Shown here piece by piece: positions 29,136 through 39,814 of a DNA stretch of 64,000 bases. The stretch is from Gracilibacillus salinarum (GTDB lineage Bacteria; Bacillota; Bacilli; Bacillales; Amphibacillaceae): positions 1,302,001-1,366,000 of the forward strand of contig NZ_CP095071.1 of the NCBI RefSeq assembly GCF_022919575.1, given 5' to 3'. Each line of letters opens with the position of its first letter. Within the stretch, counting starts at the first letter, position 1. The position numbers and the translations under genes were made by a program. Below the pieces are notes generated by a model. It saw only the letters and a program-made list of their open reading frames with translations, ran no database searches and had not been told where the DNA came from.

Positions 29136-29423
29136 ATGACACAGATAACAAAGCAAACGACTCTTTTTGCTATACACCTTCTATTATGCCTAGCTTTAGT
29201 TTTTGTATTTATGAAACAGTTCATACTTTTGTCTTATATTAATATCTTGTTTTACTTCGGTGGAGGCTACTTAATGGCAGGACTGCTATTATACGTTATA
29301 GCTAAGCGTTTTTTCGATATAACGGCAGCAAGTTTTCAGAAGGTCTTTACAAAAACTAGTAAACATAAACAATGGGAAAGTACTATTGTTACAGAACGCC
29401 CCCATCTGAACGGGTCAGTATAA
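29136..29423 (+). CDS. DUF3899-like membrane protein, probably frameshifted near its end
   Basis: As read, 95 aa with two membrane helices (11-30 and 34-58) and the stretch YINILFYFGGGYLMAGLLLYV typical of DUF3899 proteins. After a run of five C (29399-29403) the frame ends at TAA 29421-29423. One extra C would continue as ...PPSERVSINALRFFIIQGSG followed by a hydrophobic third helix to a TAA at 29501-29503, giving a protein of about 122 aa, near the family length. The ribosome site GAAAGGAG is good. Function unknown. Either a sequencing error or a real truncation. Confidence 0.7.
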   Translation: MTQITKQTTLFAIHLLLCLALVFVFMKQFILLSYINILFYFGGGYLMAGLLLYVIAKRFFDITAASFQKVFTKTSKHKQWESTIVTERPHLNGSV

Positions 29424-29515
29424 ATGCCCTTCGATTTTTTATTATACAGGGAAGTGGCCTATTGATCATAATGATGGTATTACTTGTAATATATTACGGA
29501 TAACTTGAATTATGC

Positions 29516-29544
29516 TTGAAAAATCTTGCTACATTTTATATAAT
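29516..29544 (+). promoter_or_regulatory. Sigma-A promoter of the trpS T-box transcript
   Basis: TTGAAA, 17-bp spacer, TATAAT. It lies just upstream of the T-box leader. Confidence 0.65.
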
Positions 29545-29550
29545 TCAATC

Positions 29551-30807
<1,257 letters not shown>

Positions 30808-30828
30808 GCGAGTTTACTAACTAAATAC

Positions 30829-31090
30829 TATACAAAACTACCTATAATATGAATTATGTTAGCTTAGTGGTAATTTTGAAATGATCCATGTGCCTGGATA
30901 CCACTCCGGCCAATCACTTCGCGTCCTGTGGGGGTGCTAACTTAGGAAAAAGGTTTTCTTTCCGAGAAAGTTGACCCCGCTCCCATAGGACGCTAATCAT
31001 ATGTCCAGGGCAATGCTAAGCAGATGGAGTCTATCAAAATTACCACAATATCAGACAGTACCTTTTTACATAATCCATATTATAACAAAC
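30829..31090. repeat. Repeat element E4 (short chimeric form)
   Basis: The inverted repeats are at 30838-30860 (one mismatch, ATGAATTATGT) and 31067-31085. Only one hairpin is present: GCGTCCTGTGGGGGTGCTAA versus AGTTGACCCC...AGGACGC. Both subterminal regions are of the module A type (TAGTGGTAATTTTGA and TCTATCAAAATTACCAC), while the hairpin is entered through a module B-type sequence (GGATACCACTCCGGCCAATCAC). It lies between the convergent trpS and yjbA. No gene is seen. Confidence 0.8.
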
Positions 31091-31123
31091 CCTTTAAAGT
31101 CATAAACACTATCCACTTTACTA

Positions 31124-31166
31124 AAAAAAGATTCCGATATCTGTAGTGACTATCGGAATCTTTTTT
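31124..31166 (-). terminator. Terminator of yjbA
   Basis: AAGATTCCGATA and TATCGGAATCTT, with A and T runs on both sides. Confidence 0.85.
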
Positions 31167-31176
31167 ATGTGCTTTA

Positions 31177-31935
31177 TTATGATCGTAATGATTTTGTAGA
31201 ATAAGTATCCTGCTCGCGCTCCCAAATATCTTCATAGAAGGCTTGTCCTTTAATAATTTGCTTGCAGAATTCTTCATGTTGGATACTCCAGCCTTCCACT
31301 ACCTCTTGATAAAGAGTTTGCCATGCATGCTGGAACGTCATTTCTTTAATCGTCTGATAGCGTTCCGGCGACCATTCCGTCAACCAATAACGTACTTCTT
31401 CTAAACATTGTCCAACATTCAACTGGTCCAATGCAATCATTAATAATTGCTTTAATTGACGTTCTTTTCTAGTTAATCCGACCATATAATTGGTTGGCAA
31501 TGATAAGATATGAAATTCTTTATTTGTTGTATTACTTAGCGAATAGTTTGCAGCCGTTCTTCCCTCAATAAGGTCTGCCACTAAACGCTCCTGGCGAGGA
31601 ATTAACCGACTTTTTCTAATTGGGATATGATACCCCATTGTATCAAATGCCAGGATGGCGGTCCCGTTTGTTACAATACAAGCATAATCTAACGCTTTTC
31701 TTTCCTGATTTTTGCGGACATACGCACGTTGATAAATTTTGTCCAATATCTCTTGAGGAATATCTTGTAAGTCATTTTCAATGTAATCAAAGGTTTTGTT
31801 GTCAATGAAGAGTATTGGAGCTTGATCGAGAATTTCTATACCGTCAGCCTTTCTCCATTCATGAAAAGGACATACATTGTAGCCATTTTCTTCACCTTCA
31901 AACCAGTTCACCCATACATCATGCAAATACAACAT
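31177..31935 (-). CDS. yjbA: DUF3603 family protein YjbA
   Basis: 252 aa from ATG 31935, giving the conserved start MLYLHDVWVNWFEGEENGYN; a GAGG lies 9 nt upstream. It is a cytosolic protein with conserved blocks ALDYACIVTNG, IPIRKSRLIPRQERLV and GLTRKERQLKQLLMIALDQL. The family is conserved in Bacillaceae and has no established function. In B. subtilis it is also adjacent to trpS/opp. Confidence 0.88.
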   Translation of the reverse strand: MLYLHDVWVNWFEGEENGYNVCPFHEWRKADGIEILDQAPILFIDNKTFDYIENDLQDIPQEILDKIYQRAYVRKNQERKALDYACIVTNGTAILAFDTMGYHIPIRKSRLIPRQERLVADLIEGRTAANYSLSNTTNKEFHILSLPTNYMVGLTRKERQLKQLLMIALDQLNVGQCLEEVRYWLTEWSPERYQTIKEMTFQHAWQTLYQEVVEGWSIQHEEFCKQIIKGQAFYEDIWEREQDTYSTKSLRS

Positions 31936-32012
31936 ATTACGAACCCTCACTTTTGCTAATCTGTTTATCAAACAGTATGACCATTACGAGATAATTTATT
32001 CTTTTCTTGTTA

Positions 32013-32255
32013 TTATTTAACAGAAAACATCGAGATCTTCTGCAAGGAAAAGCCCATCAAAATAATGCCAACAATCAAAAAATAACACTCCATTTTTGTC
32101 TGAACAATCGACAAATAATCAATGAAAGATAATCCTGCAGGAATGAAATTTAAATAGAGGATGATTGAAATACCACCGGAGATAGAAAAGCCAAATCCTA
32201 TTAAAAAAATAAATACATATACCACCCTAATCCGCTCCTTAACCGGTTTATACAT
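32013..32255 (-). CDS. Small membrane protein, unknown function
   Basis: 80 aa from ATG 32255 (an upstream TTG 32267 is too close to AGAAGG). Two membrane helices (about 10-33 and 55-75) flank a conserved-looking segment, YLNFIPAGLSFIDYL. I do not recognise a named family. It is a single gene between yjbA and fabF. Confidence 0.65.
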   Translation of the reverse strand: MYKPVKERIRVVYVFIFLIGFGFSISGGISIILYLNFIPAGLSFIDYLSIVQTKMECYFLIVGIILMGFSLQKISMFSVK

Positions 32256-32428
32256 GTATATGTACAAGCCTTCTATCTATTACAAATGATAGGAACGTTA
32301 TGCAAGGTTTTTTCTCTCTATAATAGGATTGTTGTCCGTTTCATACCAATACAACTTTCAAAATTGCCACTAAGGTAGCATTATTCGTATAAAAAAATGT
32401 AACTGTAATTTTGCTTCTAAGCATAAAA

Positions 32429-32455
32429 AAACTCCACTTATGATAAGTGGAGTTA
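32429..32455 (-). terminator. Terminator of fabH-fabF
   Basis: On the minus strand AACTCCACTTATCATAAGTGG closes with AGTT and is followed by TTTTTTTA. Confidence 0.85.
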
Positions 32456-32468
32456 CCTGCTATTTCAA

Positions 32469-33707
32469 TTATTGATATTTCTTAAAGACTAATGTTACAT
32501 TATGACCACCGAAGCCTAATGAGTTGGTAATAGCGATGTTGACATCTTGTTCGATCGCTTTGTTTGGAACATAGTTTAAATCACAGGCTTCGTCTGGCGT
32601 TTCATAATTAATCGTTGGCGGTACAATGCTGTCCTGAATCGATTTCACACAGATAATCGATTCAATCGCACCTGCAGCCCCTAATAAGTGACCAGTCATG
32701 GACTTGGTAGAAGACACATTAAATTGATAAGCATGATCCTTGAACACAGATTTAATCGCAGCCGTCTCATAGGAATCATTATATGCTGTACTTGTACCAT
32801 GTGCATTGACATAATCTACTTGCTCTGGAGAAATCTCAGCATCATCAATTGCTTGTTGCATTGCACGTGCTGCTCCTTCGCCTTCTGGTGCTGGTGATGT
32901 AATATGATAAGCATCTCCAGAAGCACCATATCCTAAGATCTCAGCATAAATTGTTGCCCCACGTTTTTGAGCGGATTCTAATGACTCAATTACCAGGATG
33001 CCTGCTCCCTCACCCATAACGAAACCATCACGATTTTTATCAAACGGTCTGCTGGCTGTTTTCGGATCATCATTGAACGACAATGCTTTTGCAGTAGAGA
33101 AACCAGCAAAAGACATATCTGTCAATGGCGCTTCTGCTCCACCAGTAATCATATAATCTGCATCACCACGTTCGATTACTTTAAATGCGTCACCGATTGA
33201 GTTAGCACCCGAAGCACAAGCTGTAACGGAACAGTTGTTAATTCCTTTTGCTCCTAATTGGATCGATACTTGGCCTGCCGCCATATCAGGAATAAGCATC
33301 GGTACGAAAAATGGGCTTACTCTTTTATAGCCTTTATCCATGAATCGACGGAATTGCTCATCGTATGTGGCCATACCACCGATTCCTGAACCAATCCATA
33401 CACCTACACGGTGAGCAATCTCATCATTAATATCTAGCTTTGCATCTTCCACTGCCATTTTAGCAGCTGCTACTGCATACTGTGTAAATAAATCCATTCG
33501 CTTGGATTCTTTTTTCTCCATGTACAGGGTAGGATCCCATTCTTTTACTTCCGCTGCTACTTTCGCAGGAAAATCATCTTTATTTACCTTTGTCACATAA
33601 TCTATTCCAGAAGTACCTGATTGAATCTGATCCCAAAATTGAGTTACGGTATTTCCTAATGGCGTGACCGCACCCATACCAGTTATCACAACTCTATTTT
33701 TAGTCAT
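32469..33707 (-). CDS. fabF: Beta-ketoacyl-ACP synthase II
   Basis: 412 aa KAS II. The nucleophile Cys is in [15 protein letters not shown] (about residue 163), and the two catalytic His are in [11 protein letters not shown] and [12 protein letters not shown]. The glycine-rich C-terminal NSLGFGGHN is intact. It elongates acyl-ACP with malonyl-ACP. GGAGGAATC lies upstream of the ATG and 18 nt separate it from fabH, so the two form one operon under FapR. Confidence 0.96.
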   Translation of the reverse strand: MTKNRVVITGMGAVTPLGNTVTQFWDQIQSGTSGIDYVTKVNKDDFPAKVAAEVKEWDPTLYMEKKESKRMDLFTQYAVAAAKMAVEDAKLDINDEIAHRVGVWIGSGIGGMATYDEQFRRFMDKGYKRVSPFFVPMLIPDMAAGQVSIQLGAKGINNCSVTACASGANSIGDAFKVIERGDADYMITGGAEAPLTDMSFAGFSTAKALSFNDDPKTASRPFDKNRDGFVMGEGAGILVIESLESAQKRGATIYAEILGYGASGDAYHITSPAPEGEGAARAMQQAIDDAEISPEQVDYVNAHGTSTAYNDSYETAAIKSVFKDHAYQFNVSSTKSMTGHLLGAAGAIESIICVKSIQDSIVPPTINYETPDEACDLNYVPNKAIEQDVNIAITNSLGFGGHNVTLVFKKYQ

Positions 33708-33725
33708 TATGATTCCTCCATTTCT

Positions 33726-34661
33726 TTATTTGCCCCACTTTAACGCGACAGCGCCCCATGTTAGACCTCCACCGAAGCCTACTAAGACAATTAAATCATT
33801 ATCCTTTATTTTACCGTTTTTTACTCCTTCAGACAAAGCAATAGGTATTGAAGCCGCTGAAGTATTACCATATTTATTAACATTTACGGCCATTCGGTCC
33901 ACGTCAATGCCCAATCGTTGTCTGGCAGCTTCCATAATACGTATGTTTGCCTGATGTGGAATGAGATAATCGACATCTTCTTTAGCATAACCTGCTTTTT
34001 CCACAACATTTACAGAGGATTCTGGCATTTGGCGAACTGCAAATTTAAACACTTCCCGACCATTCATAAAGATATAATCTTCGTTTTGTGCTAAATATTG
34101 ACCGCCACTTCCATCGGCACCTAGTTCAAATGAAAGAATACCTCGTTCATCACTCACAGGCCCCATAACTGCTGCGCCCGCTCCATCACCAAATAACACA
34201 CAAGTATTTCGATCAGACCAGTCTGTTATTTTCGACAGTTTTTCTGCTCCAATAATTAAAATATGTTTATATGATTCCGTTTCAATGAATTTCTGAGCAG
34301 TGATCATCCCATACATAAATCCGGCACAAGCTGCACTAATATCCATTGCCGCTGCTTTTGTTGCCCCTAAACGTTCTTGTAATTTACAAGATACTGTTGG
34401 AAAAGGCTGATCAGGGGTTACCGTTGCAACCAGGATTAAATCTAAATCCTCTCCTGTTATTCCTGCTTCAGCTAATGCTTGCGCTGCTGCATTATATGCC
34501 ATATCGGACGTATCTTCCGTATCTGCTGCAATTCGGCGTTCTTCTATACCAGTTCGTGTACGAATCCATTCATCGTTGGTTTCCACGATTTGTTCCATAT
34601 CTTTATTCGTCAAAACTTTCTCGGGTACATAGTGACCCGTACCTAATACGCCTGCTTTCAT
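33726..34661 (-). CDS. fabH: Beta-ketoacyl-ACP synthase III
   Basis: 311 aa from ATG 34661 (GAGAGGAAGG upstream). The catalytic triad is Cys in [12 protein letters not shown] (about 113), His in IPHQANIRI and Asn in [11 protein letters not shown]. It starts fatty-acid synthesis from acyl-CoA and malonyl-ACP and sets the branched-chain primer preference. It corresponds by position to B. subtilis fabHA. Expression is very probably governed by FapR through the operator just upstream. Confidence 0.96.
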   Translation of the reverse strand: MKAGVLGTGHYVPEKVLTNKDMEQIVETNDEWIRTRTGIEERRIAADTEDTSDMAYNAAAQALAEAGITGEDLDLILVATVTPDQPFPTVSCKLQERLGATKAAAMDISAACAGFMYGMITAQKFIETESYKHILIIGAEKLSKITDWSDRNTCVLFGDGAGAAVMGPVSDERGILSFELGADGSGGQYLAQNEDYIFMNGREVFKFAVRQMPESSVNVVEKAGYAKEDVDYLIPHQANIRIMEAARQRLGIDVDRMAVNVNKYGNTSAASIPIALSEGVKNGKIKDNDLIVLVGFGGGLTWGAVALKWGK

Positions 34662-34696
34662 AGTTATCCTTCCTCTCAAAGGAATTATTATCAATT

Positions 34697-34715
34697 ATTA
34701 AGACTTGGTACTAAT
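34697..34715 (-). promoter_or_regulatory. FapR operator
   Basis: On the minus strand ATTAGTACCAAGTCTTAAT, which fits the known FapR box of Bacillus lipid genes (TTAGTACC...). It overlaps the downstream edge of the likely fabH promoter (TATAAA at about 34716-34721). Malonyl-CoA would relieve repression. Confidence 0.85.
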
Positions 34716-34831
34716 TTTATAATAACTACCTTTTTTTTTCAAGTTTATTTTCTTCCACAAAGTCAAAAATTAGGGATAATGTCCATACAGAAAAGCTGCT
34801 CGAACATAGGATAAATACGGGAGGGATATTG

Positions 34832-35020
34832 TTGGCGCAAGACAAAGATAATCGTTTTGATCGACTGATGTTTGGCAAAAAAGAAGAAGAAAAAGAAGAC
34901 CCAGCTTCTGAAGAAACCGACGAGACATTCGATTTAATTGATACCTTTCAGTTACTAAGTGATACGTATCAGAAATTATCTCCACTTAAAGACTTATTCG
35001 GAAAATCCTCAAAGAAATAG
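34832..35020 (+). CDS. Small acidic cytosolic protein, unknown function
   Basis: 62 aa from TTG 34832, chosen because GGGAGGG lies 6 nt upstream. It is highly charged with a KKEEEKEDPASEETDE centre. The first part (NRFDRLMFGKK) and last part (LIDTFQLLSDTYQKLSPLKDLF) look like conserved anchors. It occupies the place of comZ in B. subtilis but shows no resemblance to it. Transcribed divergently from fabH. Confidence 0.7.
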   Translation: MAQDKDNRFDRLMFGKKEEEKEDPASEETDETFDLIDTFQLLSDTYQKLSPLKDLFGKSSKK

Positions 35021-35047
35021 CTGTCGACGGCATCGACAGCTATTTTT
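35018..35047. terminator. Terminator between the small acidic gene and med
   Basis: TAGCTGTCGA and TCGACAGCTA around CGGCA, with TTTTTCC after it. It overlaps the med stop and so can serve both convergent genes. Confidence 0.85.
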
Positions 35048-36008
35048 CCGTTTGATGTGGTAATAAGCCTGTTTCCTTATATTCGTTAATGGATTCACTG
35101 ACCTGATTAACAAAACGTTCAGGTACTTGTTTGCTATAAGGTCCCATTGTAATCACATCTTCATCAAAACCAAAATTATAGATCCCACCTGGCAAATCTC
35201 CATCTTTTAATTGGTCAATAGCATATACATAGAGCTTGTCAATATGCTGAATGGTACTCGTTAACACGGAAGAACCACCAGTCGGCTGCTGATCATTGAC
35301 ATAGCCAATGGTAAAAATACCATCATTTTTAGCTGCTTCTACCACTGATACACTGAACGCATCTCCTGCCGGATAAATAATATCGGTATTCTGTTCACGC
35401 ATGGCCTGATAATGTTCCATCGCTAACTCCTGTCCATCCCAGTCATACACATATTGAATGTCCACATTGGCATCAGGATTTTCATAGAGCACCCCTTCAT
35501 AGTACCCCTCCACCTCTGGCTGCCACTCATAGGCTGCAATTATTCCCACACGATTGGTTTCCGTCATTTCACCTGCTATCATACCAGCAAAAAAGCCCAT
35601 CGCTTGTGCATTGAAATTTAAGCTAATTAAATTATCAGCAGAATAACCACCGTTGACATAAATAAATTGAATATCAGGATAGGAGGCATGAATTTGGTTA
35701 AACATTTCTCCATAGATACTGCTGTGTCCGATAATTACCTGGACCCCCTTACTGGCAAATTCTTCGACAGCAACATTCACCTGCTGCTGCGTCTGAACGC
35801 CTTCTTGAAAATAGACATCTGTATCATACTCTTCTTGAATGTTGAGTAATCCGCGATAGCCTTTATTGCCCCACGTCTGGTCATGAACCGTATGCTCAAT
35901 CAGCATACCGACTCTTTCTATTTTTTCTCCATTTCCACCAGCCTGACAAGCGGTTAAAAATGAAAGCAAACATATAAAAGATGAAAGCATCACGATAAAT
36001 TTTTTCAA
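35040..36008 (-). CDS. med: Med-like lipoprotein (BMP family), competence regulator homologue
   Basis: 322 aa. Lipobox LTAC with Cys21. A PnrA/BMP-type periplasmic-binding fold follows: VGMLIEHTVHDQTWGNKGYRG, a SSIYGEMFNQIHASYPDIQF block, and YPAGDAFSVSVVEAAK. In B. subtilis Med raises ComK activity and sits beside fabHA; the same neighbourhood holds here, together with mecA and coiA elsewhere in the window. BMP proteins otherwise bind nucleosides, so that role is an alternative. Confidence 0.85.
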   Translation of the reverse strand: MKKFIVMLSSFICLLSFLTACQAGGNGEKIERVGMLIEHTVHDQTWGNKGYRGLLNIQEEYDTDVYFQEGVQTQQQVNVAVEEFASKGVQVIIGHSSIYGEMFNQIHASYPDIQFIYVNGGYSADNLISLNFNAQAMGFFAGMIAGEMTETNRVGIIAAYEWQPEVEGYYEGVLYENPDANVDIQYVYDWDGQELAMEHYQAMREQNTDIIYPAGDAFSVSVVEAAKNDGIFTIGYVNDQQPTGGSSVLTSTIQHIDKLYVYAIDQLKDGDLPGGIYNFGFDEDVITMGPYSKQVPERFVNQVSESINEYKETGLLPHQTEK

Positions 36009-36274
36009 TCATCTGCACCCCTTATCCACGAGCCCTTCACTTAGGACTATTTTATCGTTTTGCTACATGTCCGTAAACCAAGAAAACATTACAAATTGAT
36101 TACAAAGGCAAACAACCATGCTGCAAAAGCCTATTATTCAAGCAATGCAAACTTCAGACCGACTTAAAATCTTTTTCATAACCGAATCACTTTTACAGTA
36201 GATTCATTCAACAACTGCATATAACTTTTTACAGTATCATGACAAATTACTGATTGGACAAGATTTTTGTTTAT

Positions 36275-36303
36275 TTTACATAAAAAATTTGATACACTAT
36301 AAT
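36275..36303 (+). promoter_or_regulatory. Promoter of yjzD (and perhaps uppP)
   Basis: TTTACA, 17-bp spacer, TATAAT, 77 bp before the yjzD start. The remaining intergenic bases 36009-36274 show nothing else I can name. Confidence 0.6.
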
Positions 36304-36379
36304 GGCGATCTAGCGTAAGGGTATACATCAATTATAAAACTTTTGTTCAAGCTACATATAAAGATAGAGAGGTGACACG

Positions 36380-36553
36380 ATGAAATATTTCGCAACGATT
36401 TTTTGGTCAGTCATTATTTTAACTGTTGTATCATATGTATTAACGAGTATGGGTGGAGAAGCATTCAACTTCGGCTCTGTTATTTCTATCGGCGCAATTT
36501 TTGCCATTGCCGCTATTGTTTTAGGAGACGGTCTCTTAAAAGAAGAAGAATAG
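36380..36553 (+). CDS. yjzD: YjzD family protein (DUF2929)
   Basis: 57 aa from ATG 36380 with GAGAGGTG upstream. Two hydrophobic helices are joined by MGGEAFNFGSV and end in the family motif VLGDGLLKEEE. It matches the small DUF2929 membrane proteins found next to med/fabH in Bacillus. Function unknown. A strong terminator follows. Confidence 0.8.
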   Translation: MKYFATIFWSVIILTVVSYVLTSMGGEAFNFGSVISIGAIFAIAAIVLGDGLLKEEE

Positions 36554-36574
36554 AAAGCACATTAGACTTAACCG

Positions 36575-36612
36575 ATAACCCTTGTCATCAATATTGTGAC
36601 AAGGGTTATCTT
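36575..36612 (+). terminator. Terminator of yjzD
   Basis: AACCCTTGTCA and TGACAAGGGTT around a 9-nt loop, with tail ATCTTTATC. Confidence 0.8.
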
Positions 36613-36641
36613 TATCTTAGAAAGGTTTAGGGGGATACATA

Positions 36642-37463
36642 ATGGAAGATCTTCTGATTTTGATTAAATATTTATTTTTAGGGTTGCTCCAAGGGTTTAC
36701 AGAACCGATTCCGATTTCGTCCAGTGGTCACTTAGTAATGGTACAGCAACTGTTTGAAGTTGGTATAAAAGACAACATGTCATTTGAAGTACTGGTGAAT
36801 TTTGGATCATTGCTTGCTGTTTTAATTGTTTACTGGAAGGACATTGTCCAAATCGCAAAAAATGGTATATCCTATATGACGACAAAAGACAAAACCTATT
36901 ATGATGACTTTATGTTTATTGTTTATTTAGTAGTAGCGACTGTACCTGCAGCTATAATTGGCTTATTATTCGAAGACCTGATCTCCAGTACGTTTGCCGG
37001 CAATGCCAAAATGATTGGTATTACGCTGTTTATTACAGGTATCGCACTATGGATTATTCGAAACATACGTGGAGACAAAAACGACGGGCAATTGACAATG
37101 AAGGATGCATTAATCGTCGGTTTCGCGCAAGCAGTAGCGCTTATCCCAGGAATCAGCCGCTCCGGTGCAACGATTGTTGCCGCCATGCTGCTCGGTATGA
37201 AACAGGAAACGGCTTTACGTTTTTCCTTCTTACTATTTATTCCGGTCAGTGTCGGAACGATGGCATTATCAGTCGGAGATGTGATAAATGACCCGGAATT
37301 TAATACATTATGGATTCCATATGTGCTTGCCTTTGTTGCGTCATTAATCGCGACGTATTATTCATTACGCTGGTTTATGAATGTCATGGCCAGAGGGAAC
37401 CTGAAGTACTTTGCATTTTATTGTTTTATTGTCGGTATTCTAGCGTTTATTTTCTTAAATTAG
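36642..37463 (+). CDS. uppP: Undecaprenyl-diphosphatase UppP (BacA)
   Basis: 273 aa, eight membrane segments. Both active-site signatures are present: [15 protein letters not shown] (about 17-31) and [13 protein letters not shown] (about 165-177). It recycles the lipid carrier C55-PP to C55-P for wall synthesis and confers bacitracin tolerance. AGGGGG lies upstream of the ATG and a terminator follows. Confidence 0.95.
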   Translation: MEDLLILIKYLFLGLLQGFTEPIPISSSGHLVMVQQLFEVGIKDNMSFEVLVNFGSLLAVLIVYWKDIVQIAKNGISYMTTKDKTYYDDFMFIVYLVVATVPAAIIGLLFEDLISSTFAGNAKMIGITLFITGIALWIIRNIRGDKNDGQLTMKDALIVGFAQAVALIPGISRSGATIVAAMLLGMKQETALRFSFLLFIPVSVGTMALSVGDVINDPEFNTLWIPYVLAFVASLIATYYSLRWFMNVMARGNLKYFAFYCFIVGILAFIFLN

Positions 37464-37469
37464 TAAGAT

Positions 37470-37507
37470 GAAATCGAGTGTAGAGAACTTCTATGCTCGA
37501 TTTTTTA
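37470..37507 (+). terminator. Terminator of uppP
   Basis: AAATCGAG and CTCGATTT with an internal GTAGA/TCTAT stem, then TTTTATT. Confidence 0.85.
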
Positions 37508-37699
37508 TTGGCACTAAGACCGCCAGTTCCATTTCTTGTAGATCTATGAGGCAGAAGATTTTTTAATAAGTTTTGTGAAAGATATCATTTATAAAAGCTA
37601 TTCCTGATGCATTCCCAGAAGAAATCGGATTTGTGAACTACAAGGTGGTCATACTTTTAATTCTTATGAACATCTTTTACCCTTTTTTCAATAAGAAAA

Positions 37700-38382
37700 A
37701 CCAGCCCGGTCCTTATTACCTTTTGTATATAGCTACCTATAATATGGATTATGTAAAGTAACACTGTCTGACATAGTGGTAATTTTGATAGATATCATCT
37801 GCTTAGCAAAGCTCCGGAAATAGGCTCCGCGTCCTGTGGGCACGGCTTCAGCTAGGCTACTACTTGAAAATGCTTCTTTGCTGCCTTGTGCCGAGGAAGC
37901 TTACTTCGAAGCAATGCTTGCAGACACAGGCACAAATGAAGTGGATCTTCAGCTCGCGCTGATTCCACGGGAGTCTCCGCCAATTTCCAACGCTTTAGGG
38001 AAGTACTACATCATATGAAACAGCTAAAAGCAGTGGATCTAGGGATTATGTTATTCATTCAATTGCTGTTATATATACAGTGATCAATATGCTACCTCTT
38101 ACAAAAGTTGTACAGTCCCTATTCTAGCGTAGGCCAACCACAGAGACTCCCGCGGGACATGCAGGTGCTGGAGATCCACTTTGTGAAGCGCCCTCCTTCA
38201 CAAAGTTAGCTCCAGCCGTGCCCCGCAGGACGCGGAGTGGTTGGACGGAGCGGTATCCTAGCACATTAAATATCTCAATATGGGTGTTCGGCTAGCTATG
38301 GCTACTTTACATAATCCATATTATAGGAACTCAGCTTCTTGTTCCATATGATTACTGCTGTGACTGCATTTTTATACTTTCT
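37700..38382. repeat. Repeat element E5 (standard orientation)
   Basis: The inverted repeats are at 37733-37759 and 38303-38329 and are identical over 26 of 27 bp. Module A is at about 37811-37990 and module B at about 38124-38250. The outer flanks are the same as those of E1, while the interior is in the opposite orientation. It lies between the convergent uppP and yitW. The 200 nt before it (37508-37699) hold nothing I recognise. Confidence 0.88.
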
Positions 38383-38393
38383 GACTTTGCAAA

Positions 38394-38428
38394 TAAAAAA
38401 GCGTCTCCTTTACGGGACGCTTTTTTCT
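38394..38428 (-). terminator. Terminator of yitW
   Basis: AAAAAAGCGTC and GACGCTTTTTT around TCCTTTACGG. Confidence 0.85.
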
Positions 38429-38430
38429 TA

Positions 38431-38742
38431 TCAATCCGGAATGCCTAATGCAATTTTTGCATATCTGGACATACGGTCTTTGGACCATGGCGGGTTCCAG
38501 ACAATATTTACTTCTGTATCTCTTACTTCTGGAATGTCTTCCATCACACGTTTCACATCTTGTTCGATGTGACCTGCAAGTGGACACCCCATAGCTGTAA
38601 GTGTCATTGTTACAGTAGCAATCCCTTCATCATCTAAATCGACGCCATAAACAAGTCCTAAGTTTACGATATCTATACCAAGCTCTGGGTCAATCACGTT
38701 TTCCAGTGCTCCCATTAAATTTTCTTCTAATGCTTGATCCAT
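38431..38742 (-). CDS. yitW: MIP18/PaaD-like Fe-S assembly protein (YitW)
   Basis: 103 aa from ATG 38742 (AGGAGGGA upstream). It is a DUF59 domain with the conserved VIDPELGIDIVNLGLVY and the reactive cysteine in TAMGCPLAGHI, ending in VVWNPPW-type residues (VNIVWNPPWSKDRM). It acts in iron-sulfur cluster maturation or transfer. Length matches B. subtilis YitW. Confidence 0.93.
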   Translation of the reverse strand: MDQALEENLMGALENVIDPELGIDIVNLGLVYGVDLDDEGIATVTMTLTAMGCPLAGHIEQDVKRVMEDIPEVRDTEVNIVWNPPWSKDRMSRYAKIALGIPD

Positions 38743-38811
38743 TCTGTATCCCTCCTTCAAAGCTATTGTCCCTATTATAAAACAATTAGACAACTTTTTA
38801 AATGATTTGTA

Positions 38812-39576
38812 TTATAACTGATATTCTAACCATTTTACAAATTCGGTAATCGCAAAGCGGGTAACCTTATGTCCCTTGCCAATTTCCTTTAAAAAGCGAA
38901 TATTTTCCGGGTTTTTATAATGATCGATTGCCTCTTCATAGAAACTGTATGCATGATCAAACGGTACCACTTGATCGGCTTCACCATGCCAGAAGAACAA
39001 GGCGCGACCGAATAGTTTTTCTACTTGCATGGATAAATCCATTTCAGCTAATTCTTGCATCAGCTGGTGTAATTGTTCATCAGGAATTGGTAATTCTTTA
39101 TGCTCTGCTTTCATTGCTCCAATTAATCGTTCGGCAAAGGCAGATATTTTTGGTGAGCCCATTAAAATCCCTGCTGATTTAATCCAGGAAAATTGGGTTA
39201 ATGCAGCAGCTGTGGTAATACCACCCATACTCGTTCCAGCCAATCCGAATCGGTTCCCGTCCAGTAATTGTCTTGCTACTAGCTCTTCATAAATAGCTTC
39301 AATATCGTCTAAATTTTGTTTAACAATATCAAAGAAGCGCATTTCTCTTTCAGATGACGAAATATCCTCTTCCCTTTCGCCGTGCAACATCGCATCCGGC
39401 AATAGAACACGATAGCCTTTCTCTGCCATCAAAAAAGCTAACGGCAAATTATGCTCCTTTGCACTGGTGTATCCATGTATGTAGGTTAATGTTGGTAACG
39501 GTTTATCCTTTTTGTCCTGATCGACCACATGAAGGATTGGCACGCCATCCCAATATTCTTTGCTAATTGCTATCAT
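38812..39576 (-). CDS. yitV: Alpha/beta-hydrolase esterase YitV
   Basis: 254 aa from ATG 39576 with AGAAAGGA upstream. Alpha/beta-hydrolase fold: YIHGYTSAKEHN (oxyanion region), nucleophile elbow GTSMGG, acid in GEADQVVPFDHA and the late His in GKGHKVT. It is related to prolyl-oligopeptidase-type esterases; the substrate is unknown. It precedes yitW on the same strand with a 69-nt gap, as in B. subtilis. Confidence 0.9.
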   Translation of the reverse strand: MIAISKEYWDGVPILHVVDQDKKDKPLPTLTYIHGYTSAKEHNLPLAFLMAEKGYRVLLPDAMLHGEREEDISSSEREMRFFDIVKQNLDDIEAIYEELVARQLLDGNRFGLAGTSMGGITTAAALTQFSWIKSAGILMGSPKISAFAERLIGAMKAEHKELPIPDEQLHQLMQELAEMDLSMQVEKLFGRALFFWHGEADQVVPFDHAYSFYEEAIDHYKNPENIRFLKEIGKGHKVTRFAITEFVKWLEYQL

Positions 39577-39814
39577 CAGTACAATCCTTTCTGCAAAAAC
39601 TTTGTCATACTTTAATGATATAACTTCTGACCTAATCATGCAAAAAATAGAAATGAAACAATACAAAATCTTTACAAATGCTAATTTCCAAAGGCATATC
39701 TGGAATTACTGCAGCATATTGGTAACATACCTGATCATATTCTGTTAGAAGCATTCCTTTACAATAACAGAAAACAACTATAGACTATAATTACATTAGT
39801 GAGGTGATGATGAT

